The notes: a model not told the origin generated them from the letters alone. DNA of 64,000 nucleotides from Pseudomonadota bacterium (GCA_020161365.1 JAIUNU010000001.1:1-64000); one strand, 5' to 3'. Counted from the stretch's first letter, positions 1 to 9,980 are shown. Program-made: numbers and translations.

Positions 1-110
1 AGAACCCTGACGTGACAGGAGGCCCCCTCCCCGTCATCCTGCCCAGGCTCTCCGTCGCACTTCAGCTAGAACCCGCAGAAGCAGCGCGCACCCATGCCTG
101 GCTTCGACGC
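1..110. other. window edge, no gene supported
   Basis: These 110 bases lie downstream of the minus-strand esterase gene. Open frames here are shadows on the strand opposite that gene. I see no start with a ribosome site, no RNA gene and no clear terminator. Confidence 0.5.
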
Positions 111-743
111 CTATCTGACCGCCCTGGCGACGACTGCGGCCAACGCTTCGCCAATCTTCCTGGCGCCCTGGGCGTTGGGATGGATGCCGTCCCTCTGCAT
201 CAGCGTGGAATTGCCGCCTACGCCCGCCAGGATATTCGCGTACAGCGGCACGCCGAACTCCTTGGCCAGGCTCGGATAAATCGCATTGAACTCACGTGCG
301 TAGCTGGCGCCGATCCTGGGCGGCGCCGCCACACCGACCAGCACGGTCCGAACCCCGCGCGCTTTCAGCTTCTGGAGAATGCCGCGCAGATTGGCCTTGG
401 TCTGGGCCGGATCAACGCCTTGCAGCAAGTCATTGCCGCCGAGGGCCACGACACACAGCTGAGTATCCTTCGAGACGCTGAAGCCGACGCGCGCCAGGCC
501 CCCGCCGCTCGTGTCGCCCGAGACCCCGGCGGGCTTGACGACCGCTGAAACACCCAGACGACCCAGCGCCGTTTGCAGCTGCGCGGGCATGGCGTCACGC
601 GCGGACAAACCCAGCCCGGCGGTGATCGAATCGCCCAGAACCGTGATCACAACCGGCTTCGGGGCGGCCGCGATCTGGCTCAGCAGGCCGATCCCCAGCA
701 AAAAACGTCGACGATTGGGAAAACGCTGTGCGGTCTGGCTCAT
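111..743 (-). CDS. tesA: TesA-like SGNH/GDSL esterase (arylesterase/lysophospholipase)
   Basis: This 210-residue secreted hydrolase probably cleaves acyl or aryl esters in the periplasm. An N-terminal RRRFLLG stretch (residues 11-17) followed by a hydrophobic run suggests a Tat-type signal. The SGNH blocks are complete: GDSITAG with Ser39, GGND at 102-105, and DGIHPN with Asp185 and His188 as the rest of the triad. Length and block spacing fit E. coli TesA. It diverges from an ABC transporter ATPase/permease pair, the same neighbourhood as tesA-ybbA-ybbP in many proteobacteria, which supports the family call. The physiological substrate cannot be read from sequence. Confidence 0.88.
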   Translation of the reverse strand: MSQTAQRFPNRRRFLLGIGLLSQIAAAPKPVVITVLGDSITAGLGLSARDAMPAQLQTALGRLGVSAVVKPAGVSGDTSGGGLARVGFSVSKDTQLCVVALGGNDLLQGVDPAQTKANLRGILQKLKARGVRTVLVGVAAPPRIGASYAREFNAIYPSLAKEFGVPLYANILAGVGGNSTLMQRDGIHPNAQGARKIGEALAAVVARAVR

Positions 744-800
744 GCCTTCCTATGTAGTTTAGCCGCCGGCCAAACAAGGACCGGCTCCACAGGAAAACCC

Positions 801-1487
801 ATGTCCGACGACGCTAAGCCCGCCGCGCCCCTGGTCCTCGACGCCGTCGCCCTGACACTGCCCTCCTCCGCCGGCCCCGTGAACATCCTGCGCGGCGTCG
901 ACCTCGTCGTGAACCCGGGCGAGCGGGTCGCGATTATCGGTCCGTCGGGCTCGGGCAAGTCGTCGCTGATCGCCGTGGGCGCGGGGCTTGAAGAGCCGAC
1001 GGCGGGGCAGGTTCGGCTGTTCGGCCAGGATCTGGCCAAGCTGAACGAGGATGGTCGCGCGCGCCTGCGACGCGGTCGCGCGGCTCTGGTCTTCCAGTCG
1101 TTCCACCTGCTGCCCAACATGACCGCCGAGGAGAACGTCGCGACGCCGCTCGAAATCGACGGTGCGCGGGACGCGATGACCACGGCGCGCGATTGGTTGG
1201 CCCGGGTCGGCCTGGCCGGCCGCCTCACCCACTATCCCCATCAACTTTCGGGGGGCGAGCAACAGCGCGTGGCCCTGGCTCGCGCCTTGGCTGCCCGCCC
1301 CGCGCTGCTCTTCGCGGATGAACCTACAGGCAATCTCGACGGCGCCACGGCGACGTCAGTGGCGGACCTGATGTTCAACCTGGTGTCCGAGGTTGGCGCG
1401 GCGATGGTCATGGTTACCCATGACCCGGTGCTGGCCACCCGCGCCGACCGGATCGTGCGGATGGCCGACGGACGGATCGTCTCGTGA
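801..1487 (+). CDS. ybbA: ABC transporter ATP-binding protein, YbbA/LolD-like
   Basis: This is a 228-residue ATPase subunit of the MacB/LolD class. Walker A (GPSGSGKSS) is at residues 47-55, the LSGGEQQR signature lies near 150, and Walker B with DEPTGNLD follows. The frame is open further upstream, but the ATG at 801 gives the usual N-terminus and lies after the divergent tesA start. Its TGA is embedded in the GTG start of the permease gene (GTGA, 4-nt overlap), so the two are translationally coupled. The pair probably forms a mechanotransmitting or exporting ABC complex in the inner membrane; the cargo is unknown. Confidence 0.9.
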   Translation: MSDDAKPAAPLVLDAVALTLPSSAGPVNILRGVDLVVNPGERVAIIGPSGSGKSSLIAVGAGLEEPTAGQVRLFGQDLAKLNEDGRARLRRGRAALVFQSFHLLPNMTAEENVATPLEIDGARDAMTTARDWLARVGLAGRLTHYPHQLSGGEQQRVALARALAARPALLFADEPTGNLDGATATSVADLMFNLVSEVGAAMVMVTHDPVLATRADRIVRMADGRIVS

Positions 1488-4006
1488 GCGGTATGCCCCT
1501 CGCCTTCCGCCTCACCGCCCGCGAACTGCGCTCGGGCGTGCGCGGTTTTCGTATTTTCCTGGCCTGCCTTGCGCTGGGCGTCGCCGCCATCGCGGCCGCC
1601 GGCTCGACAGCGGAAGCCTTCCGCCAGGGGCTGGCCAGCCAGGCGCGCGAGATCCTGGGCGGTGACCTGGCGTTCTCGATCGAGAACCGCGATTTCACGC
1701 CCAAGGAGCGCCAGACCTTCGACAAGCTGGGCGTGACCACCTACGCCGCGACCGCGCGCGCCATGGCGCAGGCCCCCAGCGGCGAGCGGCGGCTGGTCAA
1801 CCTGCGTGGGGTGGACGGACAGTTTCCGCTCGCCGGCGCCGTGACCCTGGAAGGCGCGCCGAACCTGCAAGCCGCCCTGGCCGATCGAAACGGTGTGCCG
1901 GGCGCGGCGGTCGAGCCGGCGCTTCTGGACCGTCTGAACCTCAAGATCGGCGACCGGTTCGAGGCCGGGCCCATGACGCTGGTCGTGGGCGCGCGATTGA
2001 CCGGCGAGCCCGACGGCCTGTCACGCGGCTTCGCCATCGCGCCCCGTGTCCTGGTCCGCGGCGAGGTGCTGGAGCAATCCGGCCTTCTGGCCCCCGGCGG
2101 CCTGACGAGCAGGACGGTGCGTGTCGCGCTTTCGCCCGGTCAGGACCCTCGCGCCATCGGCAAGGCGGTTCAGGCCTCGCTTCCGGAGTCGCGGATGCGG
2201 GTGCGCGACCGGCTGGACGCCGCACCGGGCGCACGCCGCCTGATCGACCAGCTGGAGTACTTCCTGGGTTTCATCGGCTTGGCCTCGCTGGTCGCGGGCG
2301 GGCTGGGCGTAGCGGGGGCCGTCTCGGCCTATTTGTCGGCGCGAGAGCCCGCGATCGCCGTGCTGAAGGCCTTGGGCGCGCAGAGCGGCCTGATCCGCGA
2401 TTTGCACCTGATCCAGATCGCGGTGCTGGCTCTGCTGGGGATCGCCATCGGCCTGGTCGTCGGCGGCGCCGCGCCGCTGATCCTGGGGCAGCTGGCGGGC
2501 TCCAGCCTGCCGGTGCCGGCGCTTTTCAGGTTCTATCCCCTGCCCCTGGCCAAGTCGGCGCTGTTCGGGCTGCTGGCTGCGGCGGCCTTCTCGTTGCTGC
2601 CCCTGGCGCGGGCGCGAACCACGCCGCCGTCGGCTTTGTTCCGGCGTGCGCCCAAGGGACGGCTGCCTCTGGGCGTTGAGACCGTCGGCGCGGGTCTGGC
2701 CGGCCTGGGTCTGGCCGCGCTGGCGGTCGCCACCGCCCCGACCCCGATGGCCGCCGCGATCATGATCGCCGGGGTGGCGGTGTCGTTCGGTCTGCTCGCC
2801 GCGCTGGGCCGGGCGGCCGCCTGGGCGGCGGGCAAGGCGCGCGGGCTCACCCGGGGCCCCGCCAAGCTTGGCCTCGCCAATCTCGCCGGTCCTCGCTCCG
2901 CCGCGCGCACGGCGAGCCCGGCGATCGGCCTCGGCGTCGCCCTGTTGGCGTGTGTCGTGCTGATTCAATCAGCGCTTCTGGCCCAGGTCAGCGACGTGGC
3001 CCCGCGCACCGCGCCGGCCATGGTGTTCACTGAGATTCCAGCCGACCAGGCCGCAACCTTCGACGCCACGGTGGCCTCGGTCATGGGCCCGCTGAATGAA
3101 GACACCTATCTGCGCATGCCGTTCGTCACGGGGCGCATCATCGCGGTGAAGGGCAAGCCGATCGATCCGAAGACGGTCAAGCCTTCGGCGCGATGGGCGT
3201 TCGATAACGACATCAGCCTTTCGACCTTGGCGAATGAACCGAAGAACGCCGGCGTGGTCGCCGGGCGCTGGTGGGCGACCAATGATGCGGGTCCGCCCAA
3301 GCTGGCGATGAGCGCCGAGATCGCCGAGGCCGCAGGCCTCAAGCTGGGCGACACCGTGACGCTGCAGGTCCTAGGTCAGGAGATCGAGGCGCGGATCACG
3401 GTGCTGCGCAAGGTGGAGTTCGGGGGTTTTGGTCCCAACTTCAACCTGATCCTCAACCCCGCGACACTGGAGGGCGCCGAGCTTCGCAGCGTGGCCATCG
3501 CGCGCCTCGACAAGAGCCAGGAAGCCGCCCTCACCCGCAAGCTCGGTCAGACCCTTCCCACGGTCAACGTCATCAGCGTCCGCGAGCAACTGGAGTCAGC
3601 GGCCGCCCTCTTCGACCGCTTGGCCCTGGCGGTTCGCGGCGCCGCGGCGGTCGCAGGTCTGGCGGGACTCCTGGTTTTGGCCGGCGCTATCGCCGCTGGC
3701 GCACGGGCGCGGGCGCGCGAAGCGGCTACCCTGAAGGTGCTGGGCGCCACCCGGGGCCAGATCCTGTTGGCCTATGTCATCGAGTACGGCGCGGTCGGTT
3801 TGATCGCTGGCGCAGCCGGCGTGCTGTTCGGCTTCGCCGCCGCCTGGCCTGTGGTGGTCAAGGTCTTTGAGGCGACGTGGAGCGTCGACTGGAGCGGCGT
3901 GCTGGCGCTGCTGGCGGGCGCGACGGGCCTGGCGACCTTGGGCGGCCTGATCGCCGCCAGCCTGGCGCTTGCGCAAAGGCCCGCGCCAGTTCTGCGGGGC
4001 GACTAG
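1484..4006 (+). CDS. ybbP: ABC transporter permease, FtsX-like (YbbP family)
   Basis: This 840-residue inner-membrane protein has one N-terminal membrane segment, a large periplasmic domain (about residues 40-250), a first block of membrane helices (about 255-460), a second periplasmic domain and a C-terminal FtsX-like helix block. Duplicated FtsX domains (KALGAQ near 295 and KVLGAT near 750 are equivalent coupling motifs) are typical of YbbP. It starts at the GTG overlapping the ATPase stop. With the ATPase and the divergent tesA it matches a conserved but poorly understood module. Confidence 0.88.
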   Translation: MSGMPLAFRLTARELRSGVRGFRIFLACLALGVAAIAAAGSTAEAFRQGLASQAREILGGDLAFSIENRDFTPKERQTFDKLGVTTYAATARAMAQAPSGERRLVNLRGVDGQFPLAGAVTLEGAPNLQAALADRNGVPGAAVEPALLDRLNLKIGDRFEAGPMTLVVGARLTGEPDGLSRGFAIAPRVLVRGEVLEQSGLLAPGGLTSRTVRVALSPGQDPRAIGKAVQASLPESRMRVRDRLDAAPGARRLIDQLEYFLGFIGLASLVAGGLGVAGAVSAYLSAREPAIAVLKALGAQSGLIRDLHLIQIAVLALLGIAIGLVVGGAAPLILGQLAGSSLPVPALFRFYPLPLAKSALFGLLAAAAFSLLPLARARTTPPSALFRRAPKGRLPLGVETVGAGLAGLGLAALAVATAPTPMAAAIMIAGVAVSFGLLAALGRAAAWAAGKARGLTRGPAKLGLANLAGPRSAARTASPAIGLGVALLACVVLIQSALLAQVSDVAPRTAPAMVFTEIPADQAATFDATVASVMGPLNEDTYLRMPFVTGRIIAVKGKPIDPKTVKPSARWAFDNDISLSTLANEPKNAGVVAGRWWATNDAGPPKLAMSAEIAEAAGLKLGDTVTLQVLGQEIEARITVLRKVEFGGFGPNFNLILNPATLEGAELRSVAIARLDKSQEAALTRKLGQTLPTVNVISVREQLESAAALFDRLALAVRGAAAVAGLAGLLVLAGAIAAGARARAREAATLKVLGATRGQILLAYVIEYGAVGLIAGAAGVLFGFAAAWPVVVKVFEATWSVDWSGVLALLAGATGLATLGGLIAASLALAQRPAPVLRGD

Positions 4007-4028
4007 CGCCCCGCAGGAGCGGCTTCAA

Positions 4029-5048
4029 TCACTTTGCCGGGACGACCTTCGCCACGAAGGAGTCCGCGCGATCGGTCTGCACCACCGGCTTCATCGTGCC
4101 GTCGGGATTGTAGCTCAGCGGCTCCACCGTGACCGCGCGTCGGCCGATCGCGCCGTTCAGGTCGCCGATCGTCAGAGTCGCGTTGTGCAGGAAGATGTAC
4201 CAGGCGCCCTTGAACTGCACGATGCCGGGGTGGATCGTGAAGCTGTACTTGCCTGAGCCCGTCAACAGCCCGCGATAGGTCCAAGGCCCGGTAATGGCCG
4301 GCGCGGTGGCGTAGGAAACGTGCTCGTCGCGCTGCGTGGCGCGATCCAGCGAGGCGTAGGTCAGGTAATACAGCCCGTCGCGCTTGTGCAGCCAGGGCCC
4401 TTCCTCGAAATGCGGCGGGGTGATCTCGGTGATCGGGCCGTCGATCTCGATCATGTTGGGCTTGAGCTTGGCGATGTAGCACTGGCGATTGCCCCAGGCG
4501 ATCCACGTCGTGCCGTCGTCGTCCGTCCAGACGGTCGGATCGATGTCCTCCCAGCTATGCGTGCCCTTGGGCGTCATGTCGTTGGTGATCAGCGCCGAGC
4601 CGCGCGCGTCCACGAACGGCCCGGTCGGGCGGTCGGACACCGCCACGGCGATCGCCTTGCCGGGCCGCGTCTTGTCGTGCTCGACGGCGGCGTAGAAATA
4701 GAACTTGCCGTTCTTCTGGATCGCTTGCGACGCCCAGGCGTCCTTCTCCGCCCACTTGAAGTCGGCGACCTTCATGATCGGCGGGTGCGACGTCCACGTC
4801 TTCATGTCGGTGGTCGAATAGACCAGCCATTCGCGCATGTTGAACATCTCGTCGCGCTGGGCCTCATCTCTACCGACGTAGAGATACAGGCGTTCGCCGA
4901 CGACAAGCGGCGCGGGATCCGCCGTGAACTTGTCTCGGAAGATCGGATTGGCGCTCAGAGGCAGCCGGCCGCCCTCCTCTGCCGCGAGGCTTGGCCCGCT
5001 CAGGCCTGCGATCAAGGCCAACGCGGCCGCGGCGAGCTTCAGTTTCAT
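4029..5048 (-). CDS. secreted glycoside hydrolase family 43 protein
   Basis: This 339-residue enzyme has a signal peptide (about residues 1-22, ending LAA) and a single five-bladed propeller domain. GH43 catalytic positions are visible: base Asp44 in FTADPAPL, pKa-modulating Asp170 in WEDIDPT, and acid Glu216 in FEEGPWL. GH43 enzymes hydrolyse beta-xylosides or alpha-L-arabinosides, so it probably trims arabinose or xylose from plant hemicellulose; the sequence alone does not separate these. It diverges from a secreted esterase and lies beside GH30 and GH3 genes, consistent with hemicellulose breakdown. Confidence 0.85.
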   Translation of the reverse strand: MKLKLAAAALALIAGLSGPSLAAEEGGRLPLSANPIFRDKFTADPAPLVVGERLYLYVGRDEAQRDEMFNMREWLVYSTTDMKTWTSHPPIMKVADFKWAEKDAWASQAIQKNGKFYFYAAVEHDKTRPGKAIAVAVSDRPTGPFVDARGSALITNDMTPKGTHSWEDIDPTVWTDDDGTTWIAWGNRQCYIAKLKPNMIEIDGPITEITPPHFEEGPWLHKRDGLYYLTYASLDRATQRDEHVSYATAPAITGPWTYRGLLTGSGKYSFTIHPGIVQFKGAWYIFLHNATLTIGDLNGAIGRRAVTVEPLSYNPDGTMKPVVQTDRADSFVAKVVPAK

Positions 5049-5262
5049 GATGCGCCTCCCAAACGCCGCACGACATTTACTCGGACAAATTCAACCGTCA
5101 ACGCCGCGAAATGGCGGAGTCGACCATTCAATGTGAGCGGTACCCCTGGCGCGCCGCGGATTCTTTTGTCAGACATGATGAAACAGAGATCACACGCCAG
5201 TTCAAAGCAAACGGTGGCAAACCGGGCTTGGCGCGCGGTCGGCATGCGAAAGGGAGAGACGC

Positions 5263-6219
5263 ATGAACAGCAAGATGCAGCGCTCGCGCGGGCTGCGGGG
5301 ATCAATGGGCGTAGCTCTGGCCGCTTTTGCGCTGAGCGTTGCCACGGCGGGGCCTGCGGCGGCTCAGAACGACAAGATGACCCCGATTTCAACGCCGGCG
5401 CAGCCGAATGCGATCGCGCTCGGTACGGGCCCCCTCCCCGGCGCGACGGCGCCGGAGTCCTGGCACAGCCAGTATGGCAGCGTCTTCGCCCGGAACGTCA
5501 CGGAAGCGACGTTGACGCCATTCCTGCCCGATCCCGCGAAAGCCACGGGCGCGGCGGTGATCATTGCGCCGGGGGGCGGCTTCCGAACCCTCTCGATGGA
5601 GAACGAGGGCTGGGACGCCGCCCGCGCGCTCGCTGACAAGGGTGTCGCAGCCTTCGTCCTGAAGTACCGTCTCAACCAGACGCCGCCGGACATGGCGGGC
5701 TTCGAGCGGTCGATGCAGGAGATGTTCTCGGGAACGGCGCAACGGCCCCGGCCTGACCCGCAGGCGGCGATGGCCGGCCTGGCCCCGCAACTGGCTGACT
5801 CTCGCGCCGCCTTCGCGCTGGTGCGCAAGCGCGCGGCTGAGTGGCGGGTGGATCCGGACCGGATCGGCATGCTGGGCTTCTCGGCCGGCGCCATGCTGAC
5901 CCTGGCGACGACCCTGAGCGGCAGCGACGCCAAGCCGGCCTTCATCGGACTGATCTATGGCCCGCTGTCGCCGGTCACCACCCCGGCCGACGCGCCGCCG
6001 ATGTTCGTGGCGCTGGCCGCCGATGATCCTTTCTTCGCCAACAGTGGCTTTGGCCTGATCGACAGTTGGCGCGCGGCCAAGCGTCCGGCCGAGTTCCACC
6101 TGTACGAACAGGGCGGTCACGGCTTTGGCATGTATCCGAAGACCACTACCAGCACCGGCTGGTTCGACGCCTATGTGCGCTGGATCGGCATGCACGGCAT
6201 GCTGAAGCCCAAGGGCTGA
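5263..6219 (+). CDS. secreted alpha/beta-hydrolase, carbohydrate esterase-like
   Basis: This 318-residue protein has a signal peptide ending near AAAQ (about residue 35). The nucleophile elbow GFSAG lies near residue 208, an Asp follows in AADDPF, and the catalytic His is in GGHGFGM. An oxyanion motif (APGGGF) precedes the elbow. The arrangement is that of the acetyl-xylan-esterase/BD-FAE-like hydrolases often found with glycoside hydrolases. It probably removes acetyl or feruloyl groups from xylan before the neighbouring GH enzymes act. A GGGAGAG purine run precedes the ATG. Substrate is inferred from context. Confidence 0.82.
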   Translation: MNSKMQRSRGLRGSMGVALAAFALSVATAGPAAAQNDKMTPISTPAQPNAIALGTGPLPGATAPESWHSQYGSVFARNVTEATLTPFLPDPAKATGAAVIIAPGGGFRTLSMENEGWDAARALADKGVAAFVLKYRLNQTPPDMAGFERSMQEMFSGTAQRPRPDPQAAMAGLAPQLADSRAAFALVRKRAAEWRVDPDRIGMLGFSAGAMLTLATTLSGSDAKPAFIGLIYGPLSPVTTPADAPPMFVALAADDPFFANSGFGLIDSWRAAKRPAEFHLYEQGGHGFGMYPKTTTSTGWFDAYVRWIGMHGMLKPKG

Positions 6220-6229
6220 ACCAAAAGCG

Positions 6230-6255
6230 CGGCCGGCGCCTTAGGACGCCGGCCG
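6230..6255. terminator. bidirectional terminator hairpin
   Basis: A perfect 9-bp stem (CGGCCGGCG / CGCCGGCCG) with an 8-nt loop lies between the convergent esterase and GH30 genes. On the minus strand, which ends the TonB receptor-halogenase-GH3-GH30 run, it is followed closely by TTTT. Confidence 0.75.
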
Positions 6256-6259
6256 TTGG

Positions 6260-7669
6260 CTACCAGACGAAGGTGCCGACGGATCTTGCGGGCAGAGACG
6301 CCTTGAACCGGGTTTTGGCCGACGCGATGGCGAAGTCCGCCGGGCCGGTCGACACGTTCAACACAATCAAGACGCGTTGGCCGTCCGGGTTCTGGAACGC
6401 AACGGTCCGCAGGCCCTCGACCTTGGCTGGCGAGCCGATCCGCACCGCGCCGGGCTTCACGAACCGGCTGGCGTGGCCGAAGGCGTAGTACTCCTGCGTG
6501 CGGGTCACCGCGCCCGTCTGGCTGTCGATCGAAACTACCCCGCGACAGTCGCCGCAGCCGCCGGCGTGCGGTCCGAATTTTTCGTCCAGCGCCAGGTTCC
6601 ACATCAGCACGCCGCGCGCGCCGCCGCGCGTCGAGCCGATGATCAGCTGCTCGACCATCCACGAGAAGCTGTCGTCGAACTTGGGCGCCCACTCCCCGCC
6701 CGAACACTCGGTGAAGAACACCTCCTTGTCCGGATAGGCCCCGCGCACCTTGTCCTGCGCCGAGACGTCGCCCGCGTAGCAGTGCCAGGCCACGCCGGTC
6801 AGGAACGCCCGGGCCTTCGCGTCGGCGAGCACCGTCAGCGGCTGCTGCGGCTGGTCCCAGTTGTGGTCCCAGTCCAGAACGCGGGTCTTGATCTTCTCGC
6901 GTTGGAAAACCGGGGCCAGATGCTCGCCAAAGAACCGCGCGCGGTCCTGCGGCGGCCACCGCATGCCCGGATAGTTGTCGGGCTCGAAATCCGGTTCGTT
7001 CTGGATGCTGAGATAGTCGGTCGGCACGCCGACCTCGGCGGCCTCTCGGATATAGCGGGCGAAGAAGCGGGCGTAGACCGGATAGGCCTCCGGCTTGAGC
7101 TGGCCTTTGACCAGCGAGCCCGTGGTCTTCATCCAGGCCGGCGCGCTCCAGGGCGAGGCCATCACCTTCAGGTCGGGATTGATCGTCAAGGCCGCCCGGA
7201 CGGTGGGGAATACATACTGCTGGGGCCGCGCCAGCGAGAAGTGCTTCAGGTCCGGATCCGGCGCGCCGCCTGGCGTGTCGTTGAGGCTGTAATGGTCCAG
7301 CGAGAAGTCGGACGCGCCGATCGTCACGCGGGTGAAGCTGAAGCCCAGACCACCCTGCCCGCGTCCGAACAGTTCACGCAAAAGCGAGTCGCGGTCTGCG
7401 GGATTGAGCTTGTTCTGGATCAGCCAGGCCGAGGAATCGGTGACGGCCGCGCCGAAGCCGACCATCGACTGGTGGCGCTCGTTCGTGTCGACCGTGATCA
7501 CTGGCAATCCGGCCACCGCACCGGCGCGCGAGGCCGATACGGGCGCCTGCGCGTTCAGCAACTGGCTCTTGTCGCCGGTCGTGACCCAGGCGCGGAGCTT
7601 GGGCGCCGCCAGGGTCGGCGAGGTCGCAGCCATGGCCACGACTGTCAGGGACAAAAGGCGCAGACGCAT
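6260..7669 (-). CDS. secreted glycoside hydrolase family 30 enzyme
   Basis: This 469-residue protein has a signal peptide (cleavage near TLAA, residue 22), a TIM-barrel and a C-terminal beta domain. The acid/base Glu is in SIQNEPD and the nucleophile Glu in FFTECSGGEW, both diagnostic of GH30 (clan A). Members cleave beta-1,6-glucans, glucosylceramides or xylans; the overall form resembles the glucosylceramidase-like subfamily. Its ATG overlaps the stop of the upstream GH3 gene (TGATG), so it is the last gene of that operon. Confidence 0.88.
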   Translation of the reverse strand: MRLRLLSLTVVAMAATSPTLAAPKLRAWVTTGDKSQLLNAQAPVSASRAGAVAGLPVITVDTNERHQSMVGFGAAVTDSSAWLIQNKLNPADRDSLLRELFGRGQGGLGFSFTRVTIGASDFSLDHYSLNDTPGGAPDPDLKHFSLARPQQYVFPTVRAALTINPDLKVMASPWSAPAWMKTTGSLVKGQLKPEAYPVYARFFARYIREAAEVGVPTDYLSIQNEPDFEPDNYPGMRWPPQDRARFFGEHLAPVFQREKIKTRVLDWDHNWDQPQQPLTVLADAKARAFLTGVAWHCYAGDVSAQDKVRGAYPDKEVFFTECSGGEWAPKFDDSFSWMVEQLIIGSTRGGARGVLMWNLALDEKFGPHAGGCGDCRGVVSIDSQTGAVTRTQEYYAFGHASRFVKPGAVRIGSPAKVEGLRTVAFQNPDGQRVLIVLNVSTGPADFAIASAKTRFKASLPARSVGTFVW

Positions 7670-9957
7670 CAGGGCTTCCTCGACCAGGCCTTCAGCGTGG
7701 CGCTACCGGTCAGGACCGGCTCGCCCGCATTGCGGCCCACATACAGGGGATAGGTTCCCGGCGCGATGGTCCAGCCCGGCTTGACGGTGTCGTAGTCGGC
7801 CAGGATGCGCGGCTCGACGCTGAGGATGACGCGCTTGGTCTCGCCCGGCGCCAGATCCACCTTCTGGTAGCCGGCCAGCCGCAGCATGGCCTTGCGCTGG
7901 CCCGAGGTGACATAGAGCTGCGGCGTGTCAGCGCCGGCGACCTTGCCGGTGTTGGTGACGTCGAAGCTGACCTTCAGGCCGTCGCCGTCCTCCACCTTGA
8001 GGTTCTTGTAGCCAAAGCTCGTGTAGGAAAGGCCGTAGCCGAACGGATAGAGCGGCTGGCGCTTTTCCTGGGCGTACCAACGGTAGCCGACCGCCGCGCC
8101 TTCGACGTAGCGCACCGGGAAGCCCTTGATCGGGCCCGCCTTCTGGCCGGCGCGGCGGGCGTCATCGATGGCCGCCTGCTCTGCGAAGCCCGGAGCGCTG
8201 GCGCGCGGCGCCTGACCCTCCGTCTTCGGGAAGGTCATGGCCAGACGGCCAGACGGATTGACCTCGCCAAACAGCAGGCGGGCGATCGCCTGGCCGCCGC
8301 GCTGGCCCGGGTACCAGGCCTGCAGCACCGCGCCGACCTTATCCAGCCAGGGCATCAGCACCGGACCGCCGGTTTCGAGCACGACGACCGCGTTCTTGTT
8401 CGCCGCTGCGACCGCGTCGATCAGGGCGTCCTGGTTGTCGGGCAGCGCGATCGACGGCGCGTCCTGGGCCTCGGTTTGCCAGTGCCAGGCAAAGACGATG
8501 GCGACGTCGGCGTCCTTGGCGGCGGCCGCGGCGGCGACGAGGTCCTTGCCGTCGACATAGGTGACTTCGGCGCCGGGGTTAGCGGCCTTTATCGCCTGGA
8601 GCGGCGAAGAAGCGTGCCAGGTTACGCGCACGAACGAGGCCGCCTCGCCGCCGTTCAGCGGGATCTCGACCGGCGCGCCCCCTACCGAGCGGACCTGCGA
8701 GGAGCCGCCGCCCGAGAGTACGCCGACATCGGCATGGGCGCCGATCAGCACGATCTTCTTGGCGGTCTTGGCCAGAGGCAGCAGCCCGCGATCGTTCTTC
8801 AGCAGCACCGAGCCGCGCTCGGCGACGGTCTGGGCGACCTTGGCGTGGGCGTCATAGTCGATCGGCTGGGCGCTCGTCGGGGTCGGGTTGTCCATCAGGC
8901 CTGAGCTGATCACCCCGTGCAGGATCCGCCGGACCATGTCGTCCAGGCGCGCCGGGCTGACCTCGCCCTTGGCCACGGCGGCCTTCAGGTCGTCGCCGAA
9001 GAAGATCTGGGTGTCGAGTTCCTGACCCGACTGTTGGTCCAGTCCCGCCAGCGCGGCCTTGACCGTGCTGTGCACCGCGCCCCAGTCCGACATCACCCAA
9101 CCCGGATAATTCCAGTCGCGCTTCAGCACCTTGTTGAGCAGGAAGTCGTTCTGGCACGCCCAGTCGCCATTGACCTTGTTGTAGGCGCACATGACCGAGG
9201 CGGGGTTGCTCTTCTCGATGGCGATCTGGAAGGCCAGGAGGTCGCTTTCTCGCAGGTCGGCCTCGTCGATCTGGGCGTCCATCACGTGACGTCCCGTCTC
9301 CTGGGCGTTGAGCGCGAAGTGCTTGATCGTCGAGACAATCTTGTTGGACTGCACGCCGTTGATCTGCTCGGCGACCATCTCGCCGGCCAGTAGCGGATCC
9401 TCGCCCAGATACTCGAAGTTACGGCCCGCCCAAGGGTCGCGGGTCAGGTTGACGCCGCCGGCCAGCAACACATTGAAGGTCTTGGCGCGCGCCTCGGCGC
9501 CGATCATCGCGCCGCCGTCATAGGCCAGCTTCGGCTCGAAGGTCGAAGCCAGGGCGAGGCCGGACGGCAGGGCCGTGGCCACGTCGCCCTTACGCTGCTC
9601 CACCTGGTTGGCGACGCCCAGGCTGGCGTCGCTTTCACGCAGGGTCGGGATCTTCAGGCGCGGCACGCCCGGCACATAGCCCGCCGACGGGATCATGTCG
9701 GCCGGGGCCGGCTTGGTGTTGGGCGGAAACAGGCCGTGCAGGTAGGTGATCTTCTCGTCGAGCGTCATCTGCTTGACGAGGGCGTCGGCGCGCACCCACG
9801 TCGGATCGTACGTCCGGGCGGCCAGGGGCGCGCTGTCCTGCGTCGGCATGACCTGCGCGCTCGCGCCCGACAGCGGCAGAAGCGCGAGCAACGCCACGGC
9901 GGCGGTGGTCCGGCTCAGGATCCGCAACGCGGATGAAGGCTGGGCGGCGGTCGTCAT
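7669..9957 (-). CDS. bglX: secreted/periplasmic glycoside hydrolase family 3 beta-glucosidase
   Basis: This 762-residue enzyme starts at the ATG at 9957, giving MTTAAQ and a signal peptide ending LSGASAQ; the frame is open 36 codons further but that region lacks signal-peptide character. GH3 motifs are in order: NFEYLGEDPLLAG, KHFALNAQETGRH, MCAYNKVNG, and VMSDWGA with the nucleophile Asp. The second alpha/beta domain and a C-terminal fibronectin-III-like domain follow. It releases terminal beta-linked sugars from oligosaccharides, probably those imported by the receptor encoded upstream. The symbol is by similarity to BglX only. Confidence 0.88.
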   Translation of the reverse strand: MTTAAQPSSALRILSRTTAAVALLALLPLSGASAQVMPTQDSAPLAARTYDPTWVRADALVKQMTLDEKITYLHGLFPPNTKPAPADMIPSAGYVPGVPRLKIPTLRESDASLGVANQVEQRKGDVATALPSGLALASTFEPKLAYDGGAMIGAEARAKTFNVLLAGGVNLTRDPWAGRNFEYLGEDPLLAGEMVAEQINGVQSNKIVSTIKHFALNAQETGRHVMDAQIDEADLRESDLLAFQIAIEKSNPASVMCAYNKVNGDWACQNDFLLNKVLKRDWNYPGWVMSDWGAVHSTVKAALAGLDQQSGQELDTQIFFGDDLKAAVAKGEVSPARLDDMVRRILHGVISSGLMDNPTPTSAQPIDYDAHAKVAQTVAERGSVLLKNDRGLLPLAKTAKKIVLIGAHADVGVLSGGGSSQVRSVGGAPVEIPLNGGEAASFVRVTWHASSPLQAIKAANPGAEVTYVDGKDLVAAAAAAKDADVAIVFAWHWQTEAQDAPSIALPDNQDALIDAVAAANKNAVVVLETGGPVLMPWLDKVGAVLQAWYPGQRGGQAIARLLFGEVNPSGRLAMTFPKTEGQAPRASAPGFAEQAAIDDARRAGQKAGPIKGFPVRYVEGAAVGYRWYAQEKRQPLYPFGYGLSYTSFGYKNLKVEDGDGLKVSFDVTNTGKVAGADTPQLYVTSGQRKAMLRLAGYQKVDLAPGETKRVILSVEPRILADYDTVKPGWTIAPGTYPLYVGRNAGEPVLTGSATLKAWSRKP

Positions 9958-9980
9958 GGCGATACTCCGGATAAGCGTGG